A stretch of DNA of 64,000 nt from Algoriphagus sp. AGSA1 (GCF_021390545.1 NZ_JAJUWR010000016.1:98855-162854), one strand, 5' to 3'; shown: positions 7,571 through 20,662, numbered from the stretch's first letter. A program made the numbers and translations. The notes: a model not told the origin generated them from the letters alone.

Positions 7571-10500
7571 ATGTCGGATATTCAAAAGCAACAAAAAACA
7601 AGAGAATTTGGGCTGTCCAGTCTATCAGTGGACAATTCCACTTCTGTAGTAATCCTTACCCTGATCATTACTGTGCTTGGGCTGAGTGCTTACCGTAATA
7701 TGCCTAAGGAGAGTTTTCCGGAGATAGTCATACCTACTGTCTATGTGGGCACTCCTTATCCCGGTAATTCGCCGGTGGACATGGAAAACCTTATCACCCG
7801 TCCTATAGAGAAGGAGCTGAAGTCTATCAATGATGTGAAGGATATCACGTCAACCTCAGTTCAGGATTTTTCATCTATAGTGGTGGAGTTCAATCCCGGT
7901 GTGGAAATCTCCAAGGCGATTCAGGACGTGAAGGATGCCGTGGATAAATCCAAAAGTGAGCTGCCAACAGACCTGGATCAGGATCCCAATGTACTTGAGG
8001 TGAACACTTCGGATTTCCCGATTATGAACGTGAACATATCGGGAGATTACTCTGAGGCAGAGCTGAAAAAGTTTGGGGAATACCTGGAAGATGAAATAGA
8101 GAAACTTCCTGAGATTTCTAAAGCAGACCTTGCAGGTACCGTGGAACGGGAAATACAGATCAACGCGGATCCATATAAAATGGAGTCCACAGGTGTGACC
8201 TTCAACGATATCGCCCAAGCTGTCCAGACAGAAAACGTGACTATCTCCGGGGGTAATATCCGTTCTGGAGAGTTTCAGCGTACTCTTCGGGTGGACGGAG
8301 AGTTTACCGACCCGATGGATTTGCTGGGGATCATAGTCAAGACAGATAATCAAAAAATAGTGTATTTGAGGGATGTGGCCGAGGTGAAAGACACCTATAA
8401 AGAAAGGACGAGCTACGCCCGCAGTAAAAACCTTCCGGTGGTGACGATCAATGTGGTGAAGAGGAGTGGGGAAAACCTGCTCAACGCCGCGGATAAAATC
8501 AAGGAGATCATAGACAAGACCAAGGCAAATCGCTTTCCGCCGGATCTGGAGATCAGCATCACCAATGATCAGTCCAAGGCGACTAGACTGCAAGTAAGTG
8601 ATCTGGAAAACTCCATCATTTTTGGGGTGATCCTGGTCGTATTGGTTTTGATGTTCTTTTTAGGTTTTAGAAATGCGCTTTTTGTAGGGATAGCAATTCC
8701 GCTTTCCATGTTTATTTCTTTTTTGGTATTGAATGCTTTTGGCATCACCCTCAATCTGATGGTCCTTTTCTCTCTCATACTCGCCCTGGGTATGCTGGTG
8801 GATAATGGTATCGTGGTGGTGGAAAATATATACCGCTTGATGTCTGAAGGCAAAGATCCGATTCAGGCAGCTAAGGAAGGAGTAGGTGAGGTGGCTTGGC
8901 CTATCATCACTTCTACGGCCACCACACTTGCGGCATTCCTCCCTCTTGCATTCTGGAAGGATATAGTAGGAGAGTTTATGAAGTTCCTCCCTATTACACT
9001 GATCATTGTACTTTCTTCCTCTCTTTTTGTGGCATTGGTGATCAATCCCGTACTGACTGCCATGTTTATGAAAGTGGCGGATATGTCCAAAAATAAGCCA
9101 AAACGGAAGTCAATAATTGTGGCCGGGGTTTTTCTGGTGTTGTCCGCCATATTTTATCTTGTAGGAGCAACAGGCTTTGGTACCTTGATGCTTGTGGGCT
9201 GTTTGCTTACCATATTTAACGTCTTTGTATTAAGAAAAGCCATCCGGTGGTTTCAGATGGTGTTTTTGGTGAATCTTGAAAATGGCTATGAATCATTGCT
9301 CAAGTTAGCCCTTTCAAAAAGGAATCCTTATCTCTTCTTTGGGGGTACTTTTCTGCTTTTGGTTTTTTCCTTGGTTTTGTTGGGGATAAGAGCCCCAAAA
9401 GTCCTGTTTTTCCCGGATAACCAGCCTCAATTGGTGAATGTGTTTATTGAGTTTCCTATTGGAACTGATATAGAAGCCACCAATGATTTTGTAAAGGGGA
9501 TGGAAAGTGAGCTGATGGATGCATTGGATGATTATGAAAACATTCTGGAATCCGTGATTACCCAAGTGGGCGAAGGGACTGGCGATCCTATGGAAGGGCC
9601 AAGTAACCAGCCTACTCCCCACAAGGCAAAGATCACCATCGGATTTGTGGATTACATTGATAGACAAGGGATCAATACCAATGGGGCTATGGAAGCAATC
9701 CGTCAGCTGGTGGATAAATATCCAGGTGTGCTGATAACTGTGGACAAGGAGCGAAATGGTCCTCCTACAGGCCGGGCTGTCAACCTGGAGTTTGTAGGGG
9801 AGGATTATGAGCAACTGATAGCCTTTGTCAATAGAACCAGAGAATATCTGGTCAACCAAAATATAGCCGGTATAGAAGAATTGAAATCCGATCTGTCGCT
9901 CGGTAATCCAGAGGTGATTTTCGATATTGACCGTGAGAAGGCAAGAAGATTTGGCTTATCCACCTCTGAGATAGCTACTGATTTAAGGACGGCATTGTTT
10001 GGACTGGAAGTGTCTAAATATAAAGAAGGAGAGGATGATTATCCTATCCAGCTTAGGTTGCAGGAAAATTATCGTTATGATATTAACACACTGGTAAACA
10101 AAAAAATCGGCTTTAGGGATAAATTTGGAACCAAGCGGGAAGTGCCTATATCAGCAGTAGCTGACATTAAATATGGCTCTACTTATGGTTCGGTCAAAAG
10201 AAAGGATCTGGAAAAGGCGATTACGGTTTATTCCAATGTGCTTGATGGCTATAATCCTACGGAAGTGAACGCGAAAATCCAGCAATCGCTGCAATCCTGG
10301 GAGGTTCCTGATGGTATTTCCGTGAAATACACAGGAGAACAGGAAGAGCAGCAGAAATCCATGGAATTCCTCATGGGAGCATTGGGCATAGCCGTTTCAT
10401 TGATCTTCCTGATCATTGTAGCACAGTTTAATTCCGTGACTACTCCTTTCATTATTATGGCATCTGTGATTCTGAGTACTATTGGGGTATTCTTGGGTCT

Positions 10501-10975
10501 GGTGATTTTCAACATGGACTTTGTTGTGATCATGACAGGGATCGGGATTATTTCACTTGCCGGAGTTGTTGTAAACAATGCGATCGTATTGATTGATTAT
10601 ACCAATCTGGTAAGGTCAAGAAAGAGAGATGAACTGGGCTTGGGGCCAAAGGAAAGGCTGGAGTATCCAATATTAGTGTCAAGTATAGTAGAGTCAGGCA
10701 AGACCAGGCTACGACCTGTGCTGCTGACGGCTATCACTACTGTACTTGGGCTTATCCCCTTGGCGATAGGCATGAATATTAACTTTGGAACATTACTCAG
10801 CTCGTTTGATCCCCAGTTTTATGTAGGTGGGGATAATGCGGCATTTTGGGGACCTATGGCCTGGACGGTAATATTTGGGCTAACCTTTGCTACCTTCCTT
10901 ACGTTAGTCATCGTACCAGTCATGTATTTGTTGGCAGATAAACTCTCATTGAGAATCAGCAAACTTAAATCTTGA
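7571..10975 (+). CDS. RND-family efflux permease (AcrB-like)
   Basis: 1,134 residues, a little longer than AcrB. It shows an N-terminal membrane helix, a large periplasmic porter region, TM4 with GMLVDNGIVVVENIYR (one Asp followed by Asn-Gly, instead of AcrB's Asp-Asp pair), a second periplasmic loop, and a C-terminal half with GVVVNNAIVLIDY and RLRPVLLTAITTVLGLIPLA. It exports lipophilic or toxic compounds using the proton gradient. It is the last gene of the TetR-TolC-adaptor-pump operon and is followed by a clear terminator. An extra hydrophobic stretch around residues 520-560 adds length between TM6 and the second loop. Substrate is unknown. Confidence 0.92.
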   Translation: MSDIQKQQKTREFGLSSLSVDNSTSVVILTLIITVLGLSAYRNMPKESFPEIVIPTVYVGTPYPGNSPVDMENLITRPIEKELKSINDVKDITSTSVQDFSSIVVEFNPGVEISKAIQDVKDAVDKSKSELPTDLDQDPNVLEVNTSDFPIMNVNISGDYSEAELKKFGEYLEDEIEKLPEISKADLAGTVEREIQINADPYKMESTGVTFNDIAQAVQTENVTISGGNIRSGEFQRTLRVDGEFTDPMDLLGIIVKTDNQKIVYLRDVAEVKDTYKERTSYARSKNLPVVTINVVKRSGENLLNAADKIKEIIDKTKANRFPPDLEISITNDQSKATRLQVSDLENSIIFGVILVVLVLMFFLGFRNALFVGIAIPLSMFISFLVLNAFGITLNLMVLFSLILALGMLVDNGIVVVENIYRLMSEGKDPIQAAKEGVGEVAWPIITSTATTLAAFLPLAFWKDIVGEFMKFLPITLIIVLSSSLFVALVINPVLTAMFMKVADMSKNKPKRKSIIVAGVFLVLSAIFYLVGATGFGTLMLVGCLLTIFNVFVLRKAIRWFQMVFLVNLENGYESLLKLALSKRNPYLFFGGTFLLLVFSLVLLGIRAPKVLFFPDNQPQLVNVFIEFPIGTDIEATNDFVKGMESELMDALDDYENILESVITQVGEGTGDPMEGPSNQPTPHKAKITIGFVDYIDRQGINTNGAMEAIRQLVDKYPGVLITVDKERNGPPTGRAVNLEFVGEDYEQLIAFVNRTREYLVNQNIAGIEELKSDLSLGNPEVIFDIDREKARRFGLSTSEIATDLRTALFGLEVSKYKEGEDDYPIQLRLQENYRYDINTLVNKKIGFRDKFGTKREVPISAVADIKYGSTYGSVKRKDLEKAITVYSNVLDGYNPTEVNAKIQQSLQSWEVPDGISVKYTGEQEEQQKSMEFLMGALGIAVSLIFLIIVAQFNSVTTPFIIMASVILSTIGVFLGLVIFNMDFVVIMTGIGIISLAGVVVNNAIVLIDYTNLVRSRKRDELGLGPKERLEYPILVSSIVESGKTRLRPVLLTAITTVLGLIPLAIGMNINFGTLLSSFDPQFYVGGDNAAFWGPMAWTVIFGLTFATFLTLVIVPVMYLLADKLSLRISKLKS

Positions 10976-11006
10976 TTGGATTAAGGTTGGTGGTTTTTTT
11001 TGATAA

Positions 11007-11037
11007 AACCTCCGAGGCTATGTCTCGGAGGTTTTTT
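11007..11037 (+). terminator. Rho-independent terminator of the efflux operon
   Basis: A 10-bp perfect stem AACCTCCGAG/CTCGGAGGTT with a 7-nt loop is followed by a T run, 31 bp after the pump stop codon. The A run on the left arm would also let it act on the opposite strand. Confidence 0.88.
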
Positions 11038-11114
11038 ATGTTTTGGGTGTCAAAATTATTCCCTTTCCAGCATGGAATTTGTAAGTTCGCCCTCCCAAAT
11101 AGTTGAATAAAAAG

Positions 11115-11615
11115 ATGGAAGAACCAAAGTGGTATGTAATGTACACCGCCTCAAGATCTGAAAAGAAAGTGGCAGATCGCCTAGTGGAAAAAGGACTGGA
11201 AGTGTACTTGCCTATGATAGAGGAGTTGAGGCAGTGGTCTGACAGGAAAAAGAAAGTAAAACGCGCCATGTTTAACGGGTACGTGTTTGTGAAGACAATC
11301 CGTAACCAGCTTTGGGAATGCCTGCAGGTGCCGGGAGCAGTGAAATTTGTTCATTTTTCCGGTCAACATGCCACGGTCCGTGAAGAGGACTTGGAGATCA
11401 TCAAGAGGATAGTAGATACCGGGGTAAGCGTGGAGTCCGATGGCTCTACGATAGATCCCGGACAGAAAGTAAAGGTAATCGGAGGTCCCCTTCAGCACAT
11501 GACGGGTGAGGTGATAGAGAAGGGAAATCAGGATTATTTCTTGATCAGAATTCCAGGGATCTACCAGAATCTGCTGATTTCTGTCCCTAGAAAATTTTTA
11601 GAAGTCACAGCTTGA
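11115..11615 (+). CDS. UpxY/NusG-family transcription antiterminator-like protein
   Basis: 166 residues from ATG 11115 (an alternative TTG at 11103 would add four). The N-terminal NGN domain is clear (KWYVMYTASRSEKKVADRL, then FNGYVFVK), and a KOW-like segment lies near residue 115 (PGQKVKVIGGPL... GEVIEKG). The family includes RfaH and the Bacteroides UpxY proteins, which ride on RNA polymerase and let it read through long polysaccharide operons. Here no polysaccharide gene follows: the next gene is convergent. So either it acts on a distant operon or it is an orphan. It is too short and too divergent to be the housekeeping NusG. Confidence 0.82.
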   Translation: MEEPKWYVMYTASRSEKKVADRLVEKGLEVYLPMIEELRQWSDRKKKVKRAMFNGYVFVKTIRNQLWECLQVPGAVKFVHFSGQHATVREEDLEIIKRIVDTGVSVESDGSTIDPGQKVKVIGGPLQHMTGEVIEKGNQDYFLIRIPGIYQNLLISVPRKFLEVTA

Positions 11616-11742
11616 TTTTTTTCTTCCCTGTACATGTGATCCCTCTAACTATGGGGCAGATCTATCACACAACAGAAAACGCTTGAGTTGTACTTGAAGT
11701 ACACCGCAGGTAATCACGGAAAAGTTGTGATGTCAGTAAGTC

Positions 11743-12447
11743 CTATCGCTTAAACTCGCTGAAAAAGTACCGTCTATAAACTATTTGAGCCTGTAGGAGA
11801 TGGTCTCCAAACTTATTGAAGCCTACATTTCCGTCAATGTTATCTGTGAACGTTGCCAATAAAGTTCCCTCCAGTGCGAGATCAGAATAAGCACCTAGAG
11901 TATAAGTTACAGCTCCCCGGACGGGAACATACCCTGTAGTTATTTGCTCACGGGTTGGTGCCTCCTCTTTGCTAAAGGATTTAGTCTGCTTTGTACTCGT
12001 GTGCATTACTCCTAGTCCCAAGCCCACATAAAAGTTGAACATGCTTCTGTTCATGTGGTTAGCAAATGGGATCAGATACATACTTGGCATCACATCAAAA
12101 TAATAAGCAGTGCCTATAGCTGTGAACGAAGAGCTGTGGGCTGCCCACATATTCCTGGTTTCCGTGCTTGGATTACCCCCACTTGAAATCCGTTGGACAC
12201 CACCGGTGGCCCTTATTTCATATCGGTCTGTGAGTCTTTTGGTCAAGGAGGCGGAGACAGATGGCCTATACTCAAAGTTAAGAGATCTGTACTGTCCACC
12301 ATTATCCATATAGGCTATGGAAGGCCCCACTCCAATGCTGAAGATATTGTCCCTGGGTTGTTTTTCTTTGTAGAAATTCTGGGCGGACATAGTCATACTT
12401 ACAAATAAGAGAAAGACCGCTGTAGCAAACTTGATGATTCTTGACAT
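11743..12447 (-). CDS. Predicted outer-membrane beta-barrel protein
   Basis: 234 residues with a Sec signal peptide (about 1-22, cleavage near MSA/QNFY). The mature part has alternating hydrophobic strands and ends in an aromatic-rich strand (QIVYRRYFFSEF), the usual pattern of small outer-membrane barrels. I do not recognise a specific family or function. It is convergent with the UpxY-like gene and is followed, on its own strand, by no obvious partner. It could be a surface or porin-like protein. Confidence 0.65.
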   Translation of the reverse strand: MSRIIKFATAVFLLFVSMTMSAQNFYKEKQPRDNIFSIGVGPSIAYMDNGGQYRSLNFEYRPSVSASLTKRLTDRYEIRATGGVQRISSGGNPSTETRNMWAAHSSSFTAIGTAYYFDVMPSMYLIPFANHMNRSMFNFYVGLGLGVMHTSTKQTKSFSKEEAPTREQITTGYVPVRGAVTYTLGAYSDLALEGTLLATFTDNIDGNVGFNKFGDHLLQAQIVYRRYFFSEFKR

Positions 12448-12585
12448 AACGTGTAATCCTAAACAGGGAAATATACCTTAGGGCAGGACCTAATTGCAAA
12501 TTTGACAACAAATATGCCAATGCTCAGTATTAAATTATATTTGTTAACAGGGCAATGTATGAATTGACCACTTCACGCTGCAAGT

Positions 12586-12774
12586 TCAGGCTTCTTCAAA
12601 GGCCTTTTTAATATCTTCTTCAGTGGTTTTTAACTTGCCTCTGCAGGTCTTTACCAGCTCGGCGGCCTCTTTTACCAGATCTGATAGCTCGTCCACGTTT
12701 TTTTTACCTTCCTCTAGTTCTGCTAGAATGGCTTCCAGTCGGGCCATTGCCTCATTATATTTAAATTCGTTCAT
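12586..12774 (-). CDS. xseB: Exodeoxyribonuclease VII small subunit
   Basis: 62 residues, a normal XseB length. The sequence FKYNEAMARLEAILAELEEG followed by a helical C-terminus is typical. Several small subunits bind one XseA in the cytoplasmic nuclease that degrades single-stranded DNA. Its start overlaps the xseA stop by 4 bp, indicating translational coupling. Confidence 0.93.
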   Translation of the reverse strand: MNEFKYNEAMARLEAILAELEEGKKNVDELSDLVKEAAELVKTCRGKLKTTEEDIKKAFEEA

Positions 12775-14081
12775 TTTTCCTCAATTTGTGTAATAGTGCT
12801 GCTGATTTTTGCCGTTGCCGTATAGGTAAGTAGCTGATCACCTTTCTTAACCTGGGTTAGGTGCAGTGATTTTCCTTTTACTTCCGTCCTTGTGTAGCCT
12901 CGTGCTAAAATAGCTTTAGGGTTCAACTGACGTAGCAGTGTTTCTTTGGATTCCAGGTTTTGTTTTTGATGCTGAAAAAAAGCATCCAGTTCCCGTTTCA
13001 AGTCTTTCTCAAAAGTCACCAGGCTGTTCTCCTGAATATTGAGGATGTTTTTGGCTGACAAGCGGATTCTGTTTACCGATGAATGCAATTTCTCCGCTTC
13101 CAGTTTTAGCCTGTTTTCCGCAAAGGCGCTAACCTGATGGGCTAGGTGCTGCACTTTTGCCTGTTCCCCATTTATTTTCTGTCGGGTAATCCGATCCAAC
13201 CTCAGCAGAATTAGACCCAGGTTTTCTTCAAATTCCCGAAATCCAGAGAGCAGGAATTCTGCCACCGCAGTGGGGGTCTTTAGTTTGGTATGGGCGACTA
13301 AATCAGCTATACACTCGTCCCTTTCATGTCCAATACCTGTAAATATCGGTAGAGGGAAGTTCGCTATTTGGACAGAAAGCTGGTAATCATCAAAGCAGTC
13401 CAAATCCAGTTGGGCACCACCTCCACGGATAATCACCACTGCTTCTATTCCCAGTTGATCCCTGGTTTCTTCGATTTGATCTAGGCTTTTGAGTATAGAA
13501 GTTACCGCATCGTTTCCCTGCATAGTAGAGGGGAAAAGCTTATGGTAAACCCGATAATCATACACGTTATTCTCAAGTTGGTTGATGAAATCACCATAAC
13601 CGGCAGCGGTAGGGCTGCTTATGATGGCGATTTTCTGGATCACAGGGGGAAGTAAATGTCTTGCGTTCAGCCTCAGTAACCCGTCCCGGGTCAGTCGGTC
13701 AATGGTTTCCTGTCGGAGCCTCGCCCTTTCCCCCAATGAAAAGGAAGGGTCTATATCTTTTATATTGACGCTAAGTCCATATACAGCGTGGAAATTCACG
13801 GTTACCTGTGCAAGGACTTTCATCCCGTTTTTTATGCTGGTTCCGGTGGTGGATTCAAATCTGGCCGCCACTGTTCTGTAGGAGAAAGACCAGAGATTGG
13901 CTTTGATTTTTGCCTGTACTGTATTTCCTTGTTTCTCTACCAACTCAAAGTAGGCATGTCCCTGGGGTGCTTTTCTGAAATCCGCGATTTCCCCAATCAC
14001 CCAAATCACCGGATCCAATTCCGTTTCCAAGGCTTGTTGGATCAGCCTATTGAGTTCGGATACGGATCTGGCATTTTTCAT
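12771..14081 (-). CDS. xseA: Exodeoxyribonuclease VII large subunit
   Basis: 436 residues, in the family range. The N-terminal OB fold (VIWVIGEIADFRKAPQGHAYF) is followed by the catalytic domain with IAIISSPTAAGYGDFINQL, VVIIRGGGAQLDLDCFDD and PIFTGIGHERD, then a coiled-coil region and a C-terminal LNPKAILARGYT motif. It cuts single-stranded DNA from both ends into short oligonucleotides, in repair and recombination. It lies 2 bp after dapA and overlaps xseB, so dapA-xseA-xseB is probably one transcription unit. Confidence 0.95.
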   Translation of the reverse strand: MKNARSVSELNRLIQQALETELDPVIWVIGEIADFRKAPQGHAYFELVEKQGNTVQAKIKANLWSFSYRTVAARFESTTGTSIKNGMKVLAQVTVNFHAVYGLSVNIKDIDPSFSLGERARLRQETIDRLTRDGLLRLNARHLLPPVIQKIAIISSPTAAGYGDFINQLENNVYDYRVYHKLFPSTMQGNDAVTSILKSLDQIEETRDQLGIEAVVIIRGGGAQLDLDCFDDYQLSVQIANFPLPIFTGIGHERDECIADLVAHTKLKTPTAVAEFLLSGFREFEENLGLILLRLDRITRQKINGEQAKVQHLAHQVSAFAENRLKLEAEKLHSSVNRIRLSAKNILNIQENSLVTFEKDLKRELDAFFQHQKQNLESKETLLRQLNPKAILARGYTRTEVKGKSLHLTQVKKGDQLLTYTATAKISSTITQIEEK

Positions 14082-14083
14082 AC

Positions 14084-14947
14084 TTATTTTAATTTTTGAT
14101 ATTCGGCTTTGATCTTTTGATTCAGCTCAAGGCTGGCCCGTAGCATGGGCAGTCTTACCTGATCTTCGCATATCCCCATGTGACGGAGTAAGTTTTTGAC
14201 CCCTACAGGATTACTTTCTTCATACATCAGACTGTTCAGGGGCAAGAGCGAGAAAGCTGCTTTGAGGGATTCCTCTTCTGTTCCATGACACAGTGCCTTG
14301 AATGTAGCCGGGATGGCGTTGGCCATCACTGATATGATCCCAGATCCACCTATACTGTAGAGTGCCTTGGTCATCAGATCATCCCCAGATACCAAGAGAA
14401 AGTCCTTCGGCATTTTAGCGGCAATCTGCATACATTGCTCCAGATTGCCGCTTGCCTCTTTCATCCCGATGATATTGGAGTGATCAGCAAGTGCCAGGGT
14501 GGTATCAGCTGTCATGTTCGACATAGTCCTTCCCGGGATATTGTACAATATCACAGGCACCGGGCATGCGTCCGCAATGGCTTTATAATGGGAAATGATC
14601 CCGGCTTGGCTTGGTTTGTTATAGTATGGGCTGACCGACAGAATAGCTGTGATACCTGTAAAGTCAGTAGTGGAAATATCGTTCAGCACAGCCATGGTGT
14701 TATTGCCTCCCATGCCATAGACTACCGGTACCCTGCTGTTATTGTATTCCAAAACGGCATTTAGCACCTGCTTTTTTTCAGCAGATGTTAGTGTCACCGT
14801 TTCACCTGTTGTGCCCAATACCACAAGGTAATCCACGCCACCTTCGATTACGTGATTGACAAGTCTTTTTAGACCTTCGAAATCAATCGAATAATCATCG
14901 TGAAATGGGGTGACAAGGGCGACGCCGGTTCCTTTTAGTTTATTCAT
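14084..14947 (-). CDS. dapA: 4-hydroxy-tetrahydrodipicolinate synthase
   Basis: 287 residues, a TIM barrel. Key residues are visible: the Thr-Thr pair in LGTTGE (46-47), the catalytic Tyr in ILYNIPGR (135) and the Schiff-base Lys in GMKEASG (163). It condenses pyruvate with aspartate semialdehyde, the first committed step to diaminopimelate and lysine. It is the first gene of a likely dapA-xseA-xseB unit. The 163 bp upstream to ligA shows nothing clear. Confidence 0.95.
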   Translation of the reverse strand: MNKLKGTGVALVTPFHDDYSIDFEGLKRLVNHVIEGGVDYLVVLGTTGETVTLTSAEKKQVLNAVLEYNNSRVPVVYGMGGNNTMAVLNDISTTDFTGITAILSVSPYYNKPSQAGIISHYKAIADACPVPVILYNIPGRTMSNMTADTTLALADHSNIIGMKEASGNLEQCMQIAAKMPKDFLLVSGDDLMTKALYSIGGSGIISVMANAIPATFKALCHGTEEESLKAAFSLLPLNSLMYEESNPVGVKNLLRHMGICEDQVRLPMLRASLELNQKIKAEYQKLK

Positions 14948-15110
14948 GGTTATAAGGTTTGGGAGGTTAAAGATAATGGGATGAGAGGAATTGGCATTCA
15001 GTTTTTGGGAAAAAAGGGGGTATTAGTGTTGAGTCACAGTATTCAGTCGCAGAAACTTCAATTACATGAAGAGTTCTGCCCACTACGATTACGACTAAAT
15101 ATTGCCAAAT

Positions 15111-17576
<2,466 letters not shown>

Positions 17577-17789
17577 TTAGGGCTGGTAAAAATAATAGAT
17601 ACTTGCCGCAAAGTCACAGAGATCGCCAAGAAAGGGGGATGGAATGTTGAAAGAAGCTTGAGGTAAAAACAACTTTGAGAATTTGAACTTTCTTCCGTCT
17701 TCCGTCTCCCATCTCCTGTCTTCCTCTATTTTTTCTGGTTTATCCTCCCAATATTTTAAACCTTTGTCGCTCCAATTCCCGGAATCTAC

Positions 17790-18422
17790 ATGCCAAAAAA
17801 AGCGAATATTGAAAGTAAAATCCTTGATGTAGCCTATAAACTTTTTCTCCAGAAAGGCTATCGTCATACCACCATGGATGATATAGCCCAGGTTTTGGGG
17901 ATGAGCAAAAAGACCCTTTACAAGTACTACCCTGGCAAACTGGATTTGCTGGGCGCTTCATTTGAGGTGACTAAGACTAAACTCACGGCTAAAGTTGAAG
18001 CGGTTTTGGAGAACCGATATATTTCCTTTCCTCTCAAGTTGAAATCGACGTTGACCATAATGGCCTCCTTGCTGGGGCCGATCAATCCGGAACTTTTTGA
18101 AGATTTGCGTGAATATGCCCCAGAAACTTGGGAGAATTTACAGCAGTATATCAATGAGTCGGCTTACTCCAGATTTAAAAAATTGCTGGACCAGGGCATA
18201 AAAGAAGGTTTGGTCAAGCCATCGGTGAATCTCAATCTGGTGGTGATGATGTATGCGGCTGCCGTACAGTCGCTTATTGATCCACGTTTTACCAGTCAGT
18301 TTCCACATGCTATCCAAGAGGGCATAAAGATTCCTGCTTCTGATATCTACGATCAAGCGATCACGATCATATACAATGGGATATTGACGGATGAGGCACG
18401 TAATGAATTTACTAATGCCTAA
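17790..18422 (+). CDS. TetR/AcrR-family transcriptional regulator
   Basis: 210 residues. The N-terminal HTH reads ILDVAYKLFLQKGYRHTTMD then IAQVLGMSKKTLYKYY; the remainder is a helical ligand-binding domain. It shares general form with the regulator at 4338 but has no adjacent efflux genes: the next gene, 49 bp on, is metG. A small palindrome ATTCCCGGAAT at 17775-17785, directly before the start, might be an operator. Its target is unknown. Confidence 0.86.
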   Translation: MPKKANIESKILDVAYKLFLQKGYRHTTMDDIAQVLGMSKKTLYKYYPGKLDLLGASFEVTKTKLTAKVEAVLENRYISFPLKLKSTLTIMASLLGPINPELFEDLREYAPETWENLQQYINESAYSRFKKLLDQGIKEGLVKPSVNLNLVVMMYAAAVQSLIDPRFTSQFPHAIQEGIKIPASDIYDQAITIIYNGILTDEARNEFTNA

Positions 18423-18444
18423 GGCTGCCTTTGCTTGATTTCCC

Positions 18445-18452
18445 TATCTTTG
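18445..18452 (+). promoter_or_regulatory. -7 promoter element of metG
   Basis: TATCTTTG fully matches TAnnTTTG and lies 19 bp before the metG start, within the gap after the TetR gene. It suggests that metG has its own promoter. No well-placed -33 TTG was seen. Confidence 0.45.
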
Positions 18453-18471
18453 CGCTCTAGTCAAGAAACAA

Positions 18472-20532
18472 ATGAGCAGCAAGAATTTCAAAAGATATAC
18501 CGTTACCTCCGCGCTTCCCTATGCCAATGGCCCGCTTCATATCGGCCATCTGGCAGGATGCTACATCCCTTCAGATATCTATGTACGCTATTTGCGAAGC
18601 TTAGGCAGAGATGTGGCCTATATCTGTGGGTCAGATGAGCATGGTGTGGCTATCACGATCAAAGCTAAAAAAGAGAATAAGACGCCACAGGAAGTAGTGG
18701 ATCACTACCATCAGATCATGAAGGGTAGTTTTCAGGAGTTCGGGATCAGCTTTGATCATTATTCCCGTACCTCGGCCCCAATTCATCACGAGACTGCTCG
18801 GGGATTTTTCAAAGATCTGTATGAAAAAGGAGAGTTTCTGGAGCAGAGCACTGCGCAATACTATGACGAGGAAGCCAATCAGTTTTTGGCAGATAGGTAT
18901 ATAGAAGGGACTTGTCCAAAGTGCGGCAATGAACATGCTTATGGAGATCAGTGTGAAAAATGCGGCAGCTCGCTGAGTCCAACGGACTTGATCAATCCAA
19001 AGTCTAAATTGAGTGGGAGGACACCTGTGTTAAAAGAAACCAAGCATTGGTTTTTGGATTTGGCGCGTTACCAGAGTTTTCTTAAAAAATGGATACTTGA
19101 GGATCATGCCGATGACTGGAAAAATAATGTGCTGGGACAGTGTCGTTCTTGGCTGGAAGCAGGCGAAGGCTTGCAGGCCAGATCTATGACCAGGGATCTC
19201 GAATGGGGAATCAAAGTGCCACTTCAGGATGCAGAGGGCAAAGTGCTCTACGTTTGGTTTGATGCACCTATCGGGTATATCTCCTCCACCAAAGAATGGG
19301 CGGCGGAGAAAAACATAGACTGGGAGCCGTACTGGAAAGATCAGGATACCAAGTTGGTGCATTTTATCGGGAAAGATAATATCGTGTTCCACTGCATTAT
19401 TTTCCCTGCCATCCTGAAAACCCACGGAGAATACATACTTCCGGACAATGTGCCTGCCAATGAGTTTTTAAACCTGGAAGGGGACAAAATTTCCACTTCC
19501 CGCAACTGGGCGGTATGGCTTCATGAGTATCTGGAAGAATTTCCGGGCAAACAGGATGTGCTTCGCTATGTGCTCACGGCAAATGCTCCCGAGACCAAGG
19601 ACAATGACTTTACCTGGAAGGATTTTCAGACAAGGAACAACTCTGAGTTGGTGGCTATTTACGGGAATTTCGTGAACCGTGCGGTGGTTTTGACCCATAA
19701 ATATTACCAAGGGACTATCCCTCAGCGGGGAGAACTGACAGGATATGATCAGGAAGTATTGGATGCACTGGCGGAGTTTCCGGGCAAGATTGCGGCTTCC
19801 ATCGAGCGATACAGATTCCGTGAAGCATTGGGCATTGTGATGGATCTTGCCCGCTTGGGCAATAAATATCTGGCAGATACTGAGCCGTGGAAAGTTATCA
19901 AAACTGATGAAGCCAGAACAGGAACTATTCTGAATATATCGCTGAATATCGCTGCGAACTTGGCGATAGTGTCAGGGCCTTTTTTGCCGTTTACAGCTGG
20001 CAAACTGGTGGATCTTTTCAGGATGGATGAGTTGGATTGGTCAGAAGCAGGTCAGTCGGAGTTGTTGAAATCAGGCACTTCACTGGGTGAAATGGGGCTT
20101 CTTTTTGAGAAAATAGAGGATGAAACAGTAGAGAAACAAGTACAGAAATTATTAGATGCCAAGAAGATGAATGAAACTGAAAATTCACCTGTCCCAACAA
20201 TGAAGGATATAATTGCCTATGATGATTTTGCGAAGTTGGACATGCGTGTGGTGACTATACTAGAGGCGGAAAAAATGCCGAAATCTAAGAAATTACTCAA
20301 ACTTAAGGTGGATACGGGACTTGGGAACAGAACAGTGCTGAGCGGTGTGGCGGAGCATTTTGAACCAGAGTATCTCATCGGTAAGCAGGTGACTATGCTG
20401 ATCAATCTTGCCCCGCGAAAAATGATGGGGATAGACAGTGAGGGGATGATCCTGATGGCCGAGGACAAAGATGGGAAACTGAAGCTATTGGTTCCACATG
20501 AAGGGACTGCAAGTGGCTCGGCGATATCTTGA
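18472..20532 (+). CDS. metG: Methionyl-tRNA synthetase
   Basis: 686 residues. The class I signature HIGH is at residues 23-26 (PLHIGHL). A zinc-binding segment CPKCG...CEKCG lies at about 145-162. The KMSKS counterpart is KISTS at 339-343. A C-terminal EMAP/Trbp111-like tRNA-binding domain occupies about 580-686 ([18 protein letters not shown]). It charges tRNA-Met. The C-terminal domain usually gives dimerisation and tRNA affinity. Start and length are standard for the phylum. Confidence 0.97.
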   Translation: MSSKNFKRYTVTSALPYANGPLHIGHLAGCYIPSDIYVRYLRSLGRDVAYICGSDEHGVAITIKAKKENKTPQEVVDHYHQIMKGSFQEFGISFDHYSRTSAPIHHETARGFFKDLYEKGEFLEQSTAQYYDEEANQFLADRYIEGTCPKCGNEHAYGDQCEKCGSSLSPTDLINPKSKLSGRTPVLKETKHWFLDLARYQSFLKKWILEDHADDWKNNVLGQCRSWLEAGEGLQARSMTRDLEWGIKVPLQDAEGKVLYVWFDAPIGYISSTKEWAAEKNIDWEPYWKDQDTKLVHFIGKDNIVFHCIIFPAILKTHGEYILPDNVPANEFLNLEGDKISTSRNWAVWLHEYLEEFPGKQDVLRYVLTANAPETKDNDFTWKDFQTRNNSELVAIYGNFVNRAVVLTHKYYQGTIPQRGELTGYDQEVLDALAEFPGKIAASIERYRFREALGIVMDLARLGNKYLADTEPWKVIKTDEARTGTILNISLNIAANLAIVSGPFLPFTAGKLVDLFRMDELDWSEAGQSELLKSGTSLGEMGLLFEKIEDETVEKQVQKLLDAKKMNETENSPVPTMKDIIAYDDFAKLDMRVVTILEAEKMPKSKKLLKLKVDTGLGNRTVLSGVAEHFEPEYLIGKQVTMLINLAPRKMMGIDSEGMILMAEDKDGKLKLLVPHEGTASGSAIS

Positions 20533-20662
20533 GTAGCGAGTAGCAGGTATCAAGAGCATAGATTCTAGATCTGAGATTAAAGTAGGGGTGAATAGTAGTT
20601 TGCCCTTACTGCTTTAATAAATTATTGCTTAACTTCATTTCCTTAGTAATTGAGTTGATAGT

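Noticed and set aside
7871..10578. Long minus-strand frames opposite the first RND pump
   Set aside because: The plus-strand pump is a complete family match; the reverse frames have Cys/His/Ile-rich composition typical of antisense shadows.
17577..17961. Minus-strand frames overlapping the second TetR start
   Set aside because: They overlap the well-supported TetR helix-turn-helix and have no recognisable motif.
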